A DNA stretch of 64,000 nt, taken from NCBI GenBank assembly GCA_027625915.1, contig JANTQA010000011.1, positions 248,001-312,000 on the forward strand. The letters are read 5' to 3'. Shown in pieces: positions 9,906-21,874 of this stretch (position 1 is its first letter; every line of letters begins with the position of its first letter). The position numbers and the translations under genes are program-made. The notes below the pieces were generated by a model that had not been told where the DNA came from, did not search any database, and saw only the letters and a list, made by a program, of their open reading frames with translations. The stretch is from Anaeramoeba flamelloides (Eukaryota; Metamonada; Anaeramoebidae).

Positions 9906-12900
9906 TTAATAAAAATCCAATTCGTTGATTTGATCTTCATTCTTCTTTTTTTTTTTTTTAGAAAAAATGCAAGTTAGTACTCCAAATGCTACTAACACGC
10001 CTGCGCCAATTCCAAAGTACATTAGTAATTTTTGATAATCAATAGAATCTTTATCATCATCATCATCATCAAGAATTGGGTCGGGCAAGCTATCGTCATA
10101 AGGTACTTTAGTAAGATCTCGCGGCTCGATTCCATAAAATTCAAATTTATAATTGTTCCATGTGCCTTCTGTGCCTGAGACAGTATCAATTACATAGATT
10201 TTCCAATCACCGGTTGCGTTGACACCATAAAAATTCTTGGCAACGAAGGGGTATTCATCGATCGATGTTGTTGTTAAGGTTGGTATGGGCCTAGCTAATT
10301 TGGCCTTTGCTCCAGAGGGGGATTCTAAATAAATTTCGAGGTCTCCCATCGATTGATGATCGATTGATAAATATACAATCACGCCACTGACAATTGTAAG
10401 TTCTTGATCTGCTGCGCTCATTGTTATTTGTCTCATGAGCCCATCTGCATCATTATCTGGGATTTGTTCGTTCACATCCACAGTAGTCCCAAGATAATTT
10501 TTAATTGGGGTTAAAGATTTCCAATCTTTGGCAAGTGTAACGGCTTGCTTCGCATTCACTAAGCCATAGCCGTAATCATGTGAAAAATAGTAATCTGCTG
10601 CATTTTTCTCCCATCCTGAATCCTCTTTTTCGAGTTGCCTTGCGGATTCAATTAGAATTCCTTGGATATCTAAATAGCTCAAATTTGGATTAGATTCAAT
10701 TATTAAAGCAACAACACCCGCAACGAGTGGTGTGGCAGAACTCGTACCTCCAAAGTTTGATCTGCATTTGGAATCGCTATCAATACCGGTTGTTGATATT
10801 CCAACATATTGGCCATCAGAATTTTTCCCGCTAGAAGGCGCAGTAACAAGAAGGGATGCTCCTGTATTTGAATAATATGAATAGGTACCTGCAATGTTTA
10901 ATGCTGCAACTGTGATGACATATGGTGAACTATTAAGTTCATATTGGTTACTATCACCTGTGTGTGTATGTGTAGGTATGTGTGTATGTGTGGGTATGTG
11001 TGTGTGTGTGTGTGTATATGTGTGTGTGAAGGAGAAGATGAGTATGATGAAGGGTAAGGAAATTTTAATTATAATTTATATAAAATTTTAAATAAACTTT
11101 ATTTTGAAATACAGCAAACATCAATTGTGTAATTGAGATATTTTCTTTCTTAATATTACATCACGAGAGAAATCATTAAAAAATACATTTAGTGTCTCTA
11201 TTTACTATTTAAATTAATATCTTTTGTTCTGTGAAAACTCTTAATAATGAAAATAATAATGCATAATCAAAAAAGATGCTCACTTATTTTTTGAAATGAG
11301 AAATCTAATTTTCTCTTTTTTATGTTACAAACAACAATTAAAAAAAAATTATGAATTTTTTTTTTTGAAAATATTTACTCTGTTACTAGATTTAGTTATC
11401 CTATATTGATTTATTCTAAATCATTTTTTATAAAATCCTAATGAATTTTTTGATTAATTTCTTTTTCTTTTCGAATTCTTTTCAAATTCTATTACTTTTT
11501 TATTTTTTGTTTTCTTTTCGTTTTTGAATATTTGAAAATTATCTTTTTCATTTTCATTTTCATTTTCATTTTTTGTTTATTGTATTGCTTTTTGAAAAAC
11601 ATTTTCTCTTAAAAAAAGGTAAATATGGAAACGATATTTTGTATCTATAAACAATTGTTTTGTTTTACTCAGCTGAACAATATTTCATGAAATTGAATAC
11701 AAAACCATCAGATATATTTCTTTTTTAATTAAAAGGGTGGTATAAATGGGTTTGTAATTCTTTTTATGAAAAGGAAAAGATTAATTAAAAAGAAATAATT
11801 AAAATTAAAAAAATGTGAAATCATAATATTTTCCCAATCTCCCCCAAGGAAACCTGAAAAATATTACTATTTTGGTTTGTTAAATGATTTTAAGGGAATG
11901 ACTTTTTAAATGGAAAAGAGTATATACTGCTGGTATAGAAACTAATTTTTGTTTAATTTTAACATTGAAAAAAATAAAAAAATAAAAAAAAAAAAAAATA
12001 CAATTAGCCTTTATTTGATTAAAAAAAAAATAAATTATGTTTTCTTTAATATTAAAAATATGTCTTATAAAGAAATTAATTGTTTTTTTTTCTCTCAAAA
12101 AAAAAAAAAAGTATTCAAAAAATTTTATTTTTTTTAAATTAGACATTCACAGGAAGGTACCATATTTTTTTTTATAGGTAAATTTATATTTTAGTATTTT
12201 ATTGTTCTCAATTTATTTTAACAAATTATATCAGAGCATGTTTTTAAAATTTGTCTAGATTTTTTAAAGTCCTATTGAGAATTTTATAAAAAGTAAATAT
12301 CTACTTTTTTCATTTATTTTTAATTTGAAAAAAAAAAAATCTTGATTTTTTCAGTTTGAATTATTATTCAAAACAGAGCAGGTGGTTTACATTACCATTT
12401 GTTCTTTTGTTTTGTTTTTTATTTTATTTCTTTGTAATTCCAAATAAATCTACATAAAATTGTTCTTGAAATAAATCCTTTTTTTGAGATAATTAATATT
12501 TTTTAACCTGTATTCGTAAATTTTGAATCAAAGATTCCAACTATTAAAGTTTTTTTTTTGAATCGGGAAATATGTGGGAAAGAGTTTAATTGGTTCAAAC
12601 CAAATATTTTTTTCCTTTTTTTTGTAAAAAATTTAAATACTTTTTTTCTTGATATTATTTCAGAAGGGAACATTTTATTTTATGAGCATTTTTCATTGGA
12701 AAAAATTCCTTATAAGAATCTTGTTGAATAAAATTGTGCGTTGCGAAATTAAACAACAATTTTAGGAATCCCTTTTTTTTTTTTGTCTTTTGTTCAGCAA
12801 ATCTTGAAAAGAGATGTAATCTTCTTTTTTTGCTCAACTTTCTTGTGAGTTTACTTTTGTAAAAATAATGATGATTTAGGTTGTGTTTTCACATGTTCAA

Positions 12901-15900
12901 TTTTTGTGGAGTTAAATTCTCCTTTATTTAAATATTGATTGAATAATTTTTTTTTGAGACTTCATATGTCAAAATGAAGAGGGATTTATTGAACATAAAG
13001 TTTTGATACATATTTCTTTGGTTTATTCAAATTGGAATTTGAAAAAGAAACAAAAAGTTTTCACATAATCACTTTTATATCATTAGAGTAACTTTAAAAA
13101 CTATTTTAACTTTTCAAAATTATTTTAACTAAATTTTTGAAACTTAGTTTTAAAATTTTTTAATATTAAATAATAATGATCAGTTCAAAATAAATTATTT
13201 CTTTTTTTTTTTTTCATCCGTTTTATTAAATCAATTTAATTAATCTAAATGTGATGTATTGAAAATTCTTTTGGAATCGTTATTAATATAAACTTTTTTT
13301 AAATGGATCTAAAAAAAAAAAAGAAAACGTATTTTTCTTTCATAAAGTGGAAGTTCTGAGAAAATTGTTATTATCACAGTATAGAGAGTAAAATTCAAAC
13401 AATTTACAACAGCCTTACTCAAAACAATTTTTTTCCTCCTCGAGTTAGTTGATGTGTAATAAAAATAAGCACAAGATATTAATAAAAAAATTATATAGAA
13501 AATGAAGATAATAAAATACCTAGATATTCACGTTCATTCCCAGCTGCAAATAAATAAACTGTTCCTTTACCGCCACGGCCACTTTCAATACAATCTGTAA
13601 TTGCCTCTTTTTCGATAGAGGTTGTTCTTTCAAATGAGCAGGAAGATCCAGTGCAACCTTCAGGCCCCCAAGAATTGGTCGAAATATGAATATTTTCGCA
13701 GTCGTTGCCTAAGGCGTTGGCATAGTCCCAAATAGTGGAACCATTGCATATAACTCTTCGTCCAATTACAGTGCTTTTTGGTGCAGCTCCTACACCACAC
13801 GTTTCATCATAATTGGCAGCACAACAAACACCAGCGCATGCGGTACCATGACTTTCTTCAGTGTCGGGTGGGGATGGGTCAGCGGTTTTCGAGCAATAAT
13901 CGTATGAATACTCTGTATTAAATTTTGTAGAAAAGTCTTTATGTGACTTTAATAATCCATCATCAACAACTGATATTAATATGCCTTCGGCTAAATATCC
14001 TTGATTCCATACATCTTGAACATTAACATCAATGCCATTCCTTCCACCAAACTGTGCTGTATTTAATAAATGGAACTGATCTTCAAAAAGTGGATCAGTT
14101 ACTTCATAATCTGCACCAACTGGATTGACTTTAATTTAAAAGATACAATGTTATTTTAGATTCATATTTAATATATATTTTAACATGTGACAAAATTAAA
14201 AAATAAATTTGAAAAATGGTTTCATAAGAAAAAGGAAAAAATTATTTGTTTTGGATCACTTTTCCTATTGGGATTTCTTTTGAAGGCTTGAAGTATCAAT
14301 CAAAAGGCTTTAGAGGACACATTGTGTTCTATTATTTAACAGCAATAATCCAATCATGGGCAATCCCTTCATACTTGTAATTGAGGTGGTGTATTTTGGA
14401 TTGTTTGTTTTTTTTTAATGTTTTTTCTAAGTTATACCAAAATTGCCAATAAGTGAAAGTCAGTGAACAAATCAAAAATATGGTTCCAACAAAGTCAGGT
14501 AAATAATTTTTTTTGTTTTATTTTTTTATTCTTTCTTGTAAGGATCTATTTCCATCACTAAGAACTGCTCGTGACTCTGAAGGTGTAAGGAATTATCTAA
14601 GAAAGGTATTTCCTACTGTCACTCAAATAACCCGTACAGACTTGATAAGCCCGTGATACTAATTGAAAGCTGTGTTTCTTTTTTCTCAAAGAACTAAACA
14701 TTAAAAGTTCAAAGTAACTAAAAATAAATAATAAATATGATATTTGATTCTTAAAGTTTTTCTATCGAAAAAAGGTATTTTAAAAATGAATGATCCAATT
14801 TGAAATTTTTTATCAAAAAATAGAGACAATTTGAGAGAAAATTTTTGGAATAAAAAAAATTAAAAAAAAGTAATCATTTCAAAAATTTTTAACAAATTCA
14901 ATTCATCATTTATAATTTTCTCTAAAGTTCGATACCCTTGCCTTTTAAATTGATTTGACCCTGGGTACACTATTAAATACTGAATAGGTGTTGTATCTGA
15001 ACAACAAGAAGAAAAAAGCATGTACTTAATATTTTCAATGGGTTTTCTGCTCTGAAAATGGGTATTTTTAACAGCTGTGCTACAATAATCCAATTATTAA
15101 TTCATGGAGTTTTGGTTTTCTAGTCATTTGACCCATTATGTACAATCGCCCTTTTTAAAAATCTAATTAATACTATTCAATTACTAATGATTTGTTTTCG
15201 ATTCTTAAGGAGGTAGGGTTATTTTACCAATTTTGAGTTCCTAGGTTTATTTAAAACTGGGTGGTTCAAATCATTTCTTTAACCAAAGAAATGATTAATA
15301 CTTTAATAAATAAGGGGGGGGGATAAGATATAACATAAAGATATTTATATACCAATTAAAAAAAAAAAAATCAAAATAATAAAAAAATTGAGCTTGAAAA
15401 AATGAATAAAAATCATTTATTTATTGATCTTTTCTGTAAACATTTGAAAGAATTGCTTCTTCTTTACTTGGTTTTATTTTTAATTCTTAATTGAAAAAAT
15501 TTTTTTGGGAAATTTTTGATTAAAAAAATTATTTCCTATTTCTAAAGAATTTTCCAAAATGAATTTTAAATTCCTATTTTGATTTTATTTGTCTAATTCA
15601 TGTTTTAGTTCAAGGAAATGGGATATTTTTAAAATACTTCTTCTTGAGAAATAAGGGTTTATTGGATGGATTTTGATTGTTTTTAAAATTATTTATTTTC
15701 CATTTTAAATTTGTAAAAACTAAAAATGATTAGGAAAGTTGCTTAAAAATTTTAATTTTTCCTCAATTTTCTATTTATTTGAGTTAAACTTTTGTAGAAT
15801 TTGTTTTTTGATTTCGATAATTCAATCGTTTTTCTTTAATCTTTGAAACAGTTATCTTTATTTTGCCTTGGTTTTGATAATAATATTTGAAAAAAGAATT

Positions 15901-18321
15901 TTGAAAGCAAATTGGTAAAAAATTGTTTTTCGTCAAATAATTTTAAATGGTGCGAGAAATCCAGGGATAATCCCTTGTTTGAATTCGTCCAAATTAAGAA
16001 GATAAAGAAGAAAACATCTCAGCAGTTTCTCAAGGTTTTAATTTTTAGTGTCAAGAAAAATTTTCTCAAAAAGCTGATTTTTTCGAATTGTTTTTTTCTC
16101 AATAAGATTTGAGGAAAAGACAAAATTCTGAAGAAATTTCATTTTTTCCTTCTTAGATCTCGGCTTGATAAATATTTGTGTGATTTTCCAACCTCAAAAG
16201 CCCTTTTTAAATGAAGAGAGCATCAAAGCCCAATTGCAAACGTAGTTTTTAAAAGCTATTTTAAGTGTGATGAAAAATCATTTCAAATCGATACAAAAAA
16301 TGGCTTATTTTGTTATTATGTGGATGACCAGATTTTTTGACTACAAAAAAAAAATACAAACTTTTGAAAAAAAAAAAAAGCTAACATTTGTTGCAATTTC
16401 CTTTGTAATTGAAAAGGTCTTGAAGTTGTAGATTTTTCCTTTTAGTTTGATTTCTTAAAACTTTTTTTTTTTTGATACAATACATAACTACAGCAATTAG
16501 GTTGTGACCTTGGACTTGGTTTTTGAAAAAAGTTCAGATTTCAAATATAAAATAAAATTAAAATAATCAAGAGACAATTTAGTCCTAAGGATAGAGAGTG
16601 TTATTATATTATGGTGTGTATTATTCACGGTTATTTGTGTGGAGTTATGATCGATTTTCGATTTACCATCTTCTCACAAAAATGGTCATTTCGTTGGTAT
16701 TTGAAAAATAAAAGGGAAAAAATTTCAACAATATTAAGGTCCTTGGGCTTTTTAGCGCACACTACTAGTATTTGAAATTCAAATGGGAGAAAATTTCATT
16801 TGATTCTGATTTTTTAATTCTGAAATATTGGTTTTATTTAGGATTCTTAATTCGGCCAATATATCAAATAAAAATTGTCCAAACCAAATAACCAGAGATC
16901 ACAAATTACACTCTATTTCTTTGAAAGTTTCGTATTTTCAAAAAAAAATGGGAAGAAAAAGGGGAGATAAACCAACTGAAATTATTTCCCATTTAGAATT
17001 TAAATATCACTCTAAGAAAACATATAAGGTGCAAAAGAATCAAAACAAGGCTCAAAAAAGGTTGGCCATAATAATGCACAAACTTTTTTTTTTAAGATAA
17101 ACAAAAATCAAAAAAAAGAAAAAAAGTATTTGCCTTGAATTGATGAGTTGTATTTTATAAAAAAAAATTGTTTTGTTCCTTATTTGATTAAATAGGGTGT
17201 GCGTTAAAAAGAGAATGGAGTTGTATAATTTTTTCAATTCTCCCATATTCTTTCATTTACTGGTATTTGAATTATAAATGGGAAAATATTTGTGTTTCAT
17301 TTTCCATATTTTCTTTTATAAAGAGAGTTCTCAATCAAGTAGACCGTAATTTAAAAACTCTATTTGTTTTAGAAATGAAAATGAAGTGAAAATTGTTCCA
17401 ATTTGTAATTCAAATACCAGTAGGATTCTTCGTAAATACAAAATATATCATTTTATTGAATAGAAAAAGAGCCAGTCAAATAAAGAGAGATACAAATCGC
17501 AATTTATTTCTTTGAATATTCGTTTGGTAAAGAAAAAAGGAAAATGAATTGAAAATTTTATCCCATTTATTATTCAGACCTGAGTCTTGGAACGATTTTA
17601 AAAAAAAGTGAGTATTAATGATTTTACAAATGTTGTTCAAACTGTTTGGTTTCCTCTTTGAAGCTGTTTGACACAACTTTTTAAAACTTCAAGTGCTCTC
17701 TTTTGCAATTTCGTTAGAAATGAAAAAAGTAAAATACAATTTTAGAAATTTGAAAATAAACGAACAAGATCTGGAAAAATTCGAATTAGGTGGAAACTAT
17801 TTTGTTTGTTCTCAATAGCCTAGAAAATAAAATGAGAATTATACACAAAAAAAAAAAAGTTTTGAAAATTTTTAAATTTGTTGTAAAATACCCAGATAAC
17901 ACTTTACTTTTCGACAGCGTGTGGTGTTTGTTTTTCACCAAAACAAGGATTTGTGTTTGTTTATTTTTTTTTTTTTTTTCCTACAAAAGAAAGAAGAACA
18001 AAAAGAAAAATATTTACGGTTTGATTTTTTATGGATATTTAGAACATGGTTGTATTCAAAGTTTGGATCAATTTCTTTTATTTTTTCAAGGTCTGCTGAT
18101 CCTGGTGTTGTTTCGCTAAACAAATAGTAGTGTTGCTTTCCTCGAGATTTCGCTTTTTCCGCAATACTGCACCCTACAGATTTTGCAATTTCAAAAGGAT
18201 CAAGATCAAAGCCAATTCGAACAATAAACTCGCCTTCTACTCTTGGCCCTAAAATTGGCTGAGAAGAAAAAACTTGTAAGAAAAATAAAAAAGAAAGAGC
18301 AAACAAAAAGTATTTAAACAT
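9906..18321 (-). CDS. Kexin/furin-like proprotein convertase (subtilase S8B), three exons
   Basis: Exons 18321-18018, 14128-13520 and 10957-9906. Both junctions are phase 1 and restore the frame (C|TC gives Leu102, G|GT gives Gly305), giving exactly 655 codons, i.e. 654 residues. Donors are GTAAATA and GTATTTT; acceptors end AAATTAAAG and ACACACAG. Residues 1-20 are a hydrophobic signal peptide. Residues 21 to about 100 look like the prodomain, ending near Lys-Lys 98-99, a possible autocleavage site. The catalytic domain carries Asp157 (VVDDGL), His195 (SHGTACAGV), SWGP 254-257, oxyanion Asn299 (FAAGNE) and Ser377 (GGTSSATP). A P domain follows (GDLEIYLESPSG, TGDWKIYVID). After an Asp-rich stretch a transmembrane helix (about YFGIGAGVLVAFGVLTC) leads to a short Lys-rich tail ending NELDFY. 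The family cleaves precursors after basic residues in the late secretory pathway. Kexin-like identity is secure; exact substrates unknown. Confidence 0.92.
10958..13519 (-). other. Intron 2 of the convertase gene (2562 nt)
   Basis: Starts GTATTTTA and ends in a CA-rich tract, ACACACACAG, which on the plus strand is the TG microsatellite at 10959-11028. The interior is very AT-rich with poly-A and poly-T runs. The short frames within it (for example 11880-12146 and 12655-12837 on the minus strand) are Phe/Lys-rich and look non-coding. Unusually long for a protist intron. Confidence 0.8.
10959..11028. repeat. TG/CA microsatellite at an intron acceptor
   Basis: Imperfect (TG)n on the plus strand with TAGG and TATG interruptions. 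On the minus strand it is a CA-rich tract that ends directly in the AG acceptor of convertase exon 3, so the repeat stands where a pyrimidine tract would be expected. Confidence 0.8.
14228..14380 (+). pseudogene. Coding-like island A inside convertase intron 1
   Basis: A 50-residue frame without an ATG start, distinctly richer in G and C than the surrounding intron. It includes FWITFPIGISFEGL, KYQSKGFRGHIVFYYLT and IIQSWAIPSYL before TAA. A potential donor (GTAATTG) overlaps the stop. I do not recognise the family. It could be an exon of a nested plus-strand gene, a decayed transposon protein, or a chance frame. Confidence 0.35.
14460..14656 (+). pseudogene. Coding-like island B with a possible 44-nt intron
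   Basis: The frame reads NKSKIWFQQSQ up to 14498, then GTAAATA...CTTGTAAG (14499-14542), then DLFPSLRTARDSEGVRNYL and KVFPTVTQITRTDLISP to TGA at 14654-14656. Removing the 44 nt keeps the frame. Base composition is less AT-rich than the flanks and the residue mix is that of a folded protein. No start codon and no recognised family. Same strand as island A, so the two may belong together. Confidence 0.35.
14860..15077 (-). pseudogene. Coding-like island C on the minus strand
   Basis: A minus-strand frame reads KNTHFQSRKPIENIKYM, FSSCCSDTTPIQYLIVYPG and QFKRQGYRTLEKIINDEL, ending at TAA 14862-14860. An AG acceptor candidate (GGATTATTGTAG) stands just upstream. No donor precedes the stop, so it cannot be an internal exon of the convertase gene. 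Family not recognised; likely a gene or transposon remnant. Confidence 0.35.
15290..15850. repeat. Dispersed repeat R4, copy 1
   Basis: About 500 bp similar in the same orientation to 26030-26520. Shared landmarks include TTTTAATTCTTAAT, CAAAATGAATTTTAA and the GAGAAATA/GAGAAAATA segment. A weaker relative appears around 24120-24480, including the segment ATTTTACCAATTTTGAG just upstream. Confidence 0.6.
16760..17600. repeat. Cluster of MITE fragments
   Basis: Several matches to the TACTGGTATTTG MITE ends lie here besides the complete copy at 17258-17422: CTAGTATTTGAAATTCAAA near 16768 and CCCATTTATTATTCAGA near 17566. Internal MITE sequence (the segment around AAATTACACTCTATTTC at 16904 and CGCAATTTATTTC near 17497) is also present. 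The open frame at 16828-17100 falls on this repeat and is not called as a gene. Confidence 0.55.
17258..17422. mobile_element. 165-bp MITE, copy 1
   Basis: Inverted ends: left TACTGGTATTTGAATTA, right the reverse complement, ending CAAATACCAGTA. The similarity continues inward through AAATGGGAAAA to about 40 bases. The length, 165 bp, is identical to that of the copy at 43831-43995. No coding capacity. Confidence 0.8.
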
Positions 18322-20546
18322 TGAAAAAAAAAATAGTTTGAGAAAAATTTATTTTTGTTTCCAAGATTTGATTTTACTGTTCGTTTCTTTTCAAATTTGA
18401 TGGTAATTCACGAAAAGATGTAATTTAGTTCAAAAGAATTTGTTATATTTTTTTCTGAACTCAAATATTATTTTCTCAATTTTTTGATTCTTACAAAATA
18501 CTCTTTTCCCATTTATGAAATTATTCAGACTTGTTTGTCCTTCTTTTACTGCGTAGTGTTTGAAAGGCTCACCAAAATTGTTTGGTTTTTTTAGCAAGAT
18601 CTAATCCCAAAATCAATTCTATTAAGAAATTTGTTCTACTTTCATTTTTATTTAAACACCAAAATTTGAGAGAGACTTTTGAAACACTAAAATTTTCCCT
18701 TTCATATTCTTTTTGTCGTTTAAAAAGGAAATTTTTTTTGATTTTACAAAATTTCTCTTTTTGAAAACGGAAATCTAAAAAAAAAGTAAAAAGATTTCAA
18801 TTTTTGGAATTATGCACAAATTCATGAGTGACAATAGATTAACCATCTTCAAGTTGGTGCCTTTATTTTTTCCGTTCTAGTCCGACTTTGTTTCTTTTCA
18901 AAAGAAAATCTAATGAAGATTACAGATTGAAGAATAAATAGAACAAAATAATCGTTCTAATCAATGTAAAAAAGTTTCAAAAATACAGAATTCCTACAAT
19001 CTTTAGGGTTACTAAGGATAAGGGAAACCCAACGAAGAAACAATTCTTAATATTTCTCAAAGTGTTCATTTTGCTTTAATCTTGAAAAAATTGTGTAAAG
19101 AAAGCCAAAAGAACTTTTTGTTTGATTAATATTTTGATTTTATTGGATTTGTAATATATTATATTTGAGGAAAAAATTAGTTTTTTTTCTTCGAAATTTG
19201 GAAAAAATTTTCAATTAATTTATTATTCGATTATTCAATTGTTTCCTCTCTAGATCGAGTTACCGTTTCAAGTATATATCACCTTCTCTGTTTCAAGATT
19301 ATTCCCAATTTTGTAGCTATTTGATAAATTCCAAATTGTCAAAATCTTCTTGGTAACAACGAAAGAAAAAAAAAAAACCTATGAGTTCTCTCTTTTGAAG
19401 AATAAAACCAATTTGCGAAACTAAACTTGATTTTATCATTATGTTAATTCGTAGAATATTCATATTTTGTTAACTTTAGAAATCTTTTTACACATATACC
19501 ATAGATCAAGAGAAAAAATTCCCAAAATTACAAAATTGAGGGTTGTTTGGAAAATTAACTTTAAATTTTCAAAAACTTTGTGATTTTAAAGACAAATGTC
19601 ATAACAGATTGGAGACAAAAGTCTGTAGAAACTCTTTAAAAATAATGATCAAATAATTTCTACTTTCTTTGACTATTCAATTTTTCAGTTACGTTGTTTC
19701 AAAAAAGCCATCAGAATTGTTACAACTTGCTTCAAATTAAAAACAGTTGTTCTTTTTTTTTTCAAAAGTTAAAACTTTAAAAGTGAAAAGAAACTGACAA
19801 TACCAAACAATGAAAAAAGATAAAGGGTTCTGGAAGCTCTTCAATAGAAAAGCTGAATTCTCAAAATGATCGATCATAATAAGAAATTTTTATTGAAAAA
19901 ATAAAGTTTAATTAATGTTCAAAATTTTCTCTTGTAAAAACAAAAAAAAATCATCAAATTTTGTTCAAAAATTATTGAGAAAAATATGAAAACTTTGAAA
20001 TAAATCAATTAAGGACTAGGTTTGTATTTGAAATTTAAAACAAAGTGTGTTTTTATTATAGTTGGTTGGTAATTCTCATAAATATTTCTTCGGTTCGATC
20101 TTAGTAGGAAAAAAAGACATTTTTTTACTTCAATTGGTTGGTTCTTATATTTCAAAAGGAAAAGGAAGGTTGGGAGAAACCAACATTTTGTGAAATTTTG
20201 TCCTTAGGTGAAAGTGAGAAACCGTGAGATATTGTTGAGAAGTTTCTATTTTTATATTTGGTATGTGGGAGGAGTTAAGAGGGTTTGTCATTAACATCTA
20301 AGAAGTCAAAATTAAGAAAAACGACTAAGATTTTTGAAATTATTCTTTTTTATTATTTTTTTTCTCGGAATTTTAATATTTGTCAAAAGACCTGACAAAT
20401 TCTTTGGAATCGTTGAAAATTCACCAAAATACTTATTTCGTCAAAAGAAAGATCATTTTTTCATTTTGGACAGAAAATAATTTTTTTATAAAAATAAAAA
20501 CTATATCAAAATTTTTCCCAATTTAATTTTACATTGATATCCTTAG
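18322..20546. other. Intergenic region upstream of the convertase gene
   Basis: No recognisable gene. This should contain the convertase promoter (minus strand, just above 18321), but no specific element could be identified. A relatively G-rich stretch at about 20155-20300 has no sustained frame. Confidence 0.45.
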
Positions 20547-20884
20547 AATACAAAATTCCACAAAACCCCAACTCAATCTAATTTATCTTGAAATTAACAA
20601 TTATCTTTTGAGAGAAACAATGAAAACAAAAAAATTGAACAAAAACATAAACCAAAGGTTTTTGATAACTGGTAAGTGAGATTCTGCTCACAATACCAAA
20701 TAAAGTAAATACCATCCAGAAAAACCTTATTGGGAACTTAAATTTCAAGACAATAACCAAAAGAACCAAAACCAAACCCAAAAACAAAGAGAAAGACAAC
20801 TCCTTTGTAAGAATTGTTTTTATTCCCGAGAGGGAAATAGAACAATTCAAGAAACACAATCTTCTTAAACACAATACAAAATAA
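20547..20884 (+). CDS. Candidate 3' part of an unrecognised gene with a 34-nt intron
   Basis: Two adjacent plus-strand frames look coding. The first (from an AG at about 20546) includes STKPQLNLIYLEINNYLL and NINQRFLIT; the second includes QKNLIGNLNFKTITK and SFVRIVFIPEREIEQFKKH before TAA (20882-20884). They lie in different frames. A consensus donor GTAAGT at 20672 and an acceptor AAATAAAG at 20705 would remove 34 nt and join them in frame at Val. Upstream exons were not found. A hydrophobic minus-strand frame over the same DNA (20578-20874) is probably the antisense shadow of this Lys-rich sequence, but cannot be excluded. Confidence 0.35.
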
Positions 20885-21418
20885 TCTAAAGCGAGAGTTG
20901 TTTATTTGAGAGTGTTTGAAATGATCATCATTTTTCAAACAAGAAACTTGTGATTCTTTTTCTTCTTTATTTTCATTTGTTTCTTAATCATGGTGTCATG
21001 ATTCTGGTATCTAAAAATTTTTATGTTCATTTTTCCTTTAAAAACACAAAAATGATTTTTTGATCAAATTGGAGAATATTTCGATGAGTTTGACTTCACA
21101 AAATGAAAAGTGATATGACCAGAAGGCCCCGAGACCAATTTGTAAATCAACAATACTGTTATTTTCCAATTAATAAATGAAAATTTTTATTTCAATTTCC
21201 AAAAGGAATATTAATTATTAAAGCTACAATCAAATTATCTGATTTAAAATTTTTTCTTGGTGTTCAAGAAGGAAGTGATATTTATTGTCTAAAATGATCA
21301 TTAATAAAGGGTGTTGTACAGATTTTTAGATTTTCTTCAACTTATATTCTAAAAAAATATTTTGGGATGTGAACTAAAAAGTTTCAATTTTTAATTGGAA
21401 AAAAATATTATTGTTCTT

Positions 21419-21874
21419 AATAATTTATAATTTACTCAAAAAAACAAGAGTTTATCTTCAAAATTGATTTGGACTTAGGTATACTATTTGGCTGTGGATT
21501 AGATACAGTTTTAGATAAATAAGAAAAATAAGAATATGTTTAAATGGAAAAAAGTGTTTTAAGTCAAGTACATGTATTTTGTTAAAAACTGTAAATTTCC
21601 AGATCATTCAATTTAAGATTTTTATTTTTAAAAAAGAATAAAGTTAAACTATTAAGAATAAAGAATGTAAACTCAAAGTTCATTTGACAACCCAACGTAA
21701 ACCAACTTAATATAGATTTGATTCGACCAGAAAACAAAGTTAAAAAATAAAATCCGTGCTTTTTTTCTTCCTGTTTCAATGTGATCATCTAATAAATTGC
21801 CAAATAGTATACCTAAGTTCAAATCAATTATGTAGATAAACACTTGTGTTTTGGGGTAAATTGTAAATTATTAA
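21419..21874. mobile_element. Inverted-repeat element, ~456 bp
   Basis: Arms of about 70 bp are inverted copies. Left: AATTTACTC..., GAGTTTATCTTC..., GACTTAGGTATACTATTTGG. Right: the reverse complement, beginning CCAAATAGTATACCTAAG and including TAGATAAACACTTG and GTAAATTGTAAATTATTAA. A single related arm occurs near 40530-40615 (AATAGTATACTTAAGTGC). No transposase frame seen. Confidence 0.7.

Larger units (their letters stand above)
14129..18017 (-). other. Intron 1 of the convertase gene (3889 nt)
   Basis: Starts GTAAATAT and ends TTAAATTAAAG. It contains coding-like islands at 14228-14380 (plus), 14460-14656 (plus) and 14860-15077 (minus), a dispersed repeat (15290-15850) also found at 26030-26520, and several MITE-like segments between 16.7 and 17.6 kb. 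A G9 run lies near 15315. Splicing across the whole interval gives the correct phase and an uninterrupted convertase protein. Confidence 0.75.

Noticed and set aside
16828..17100. 90-codon plus-strand frame with a basic segment
   Set aside because: It coincides with MITE-related sequence that recurs at 17.4-17.6 kb, so a repeat is a better explanation than a gene.
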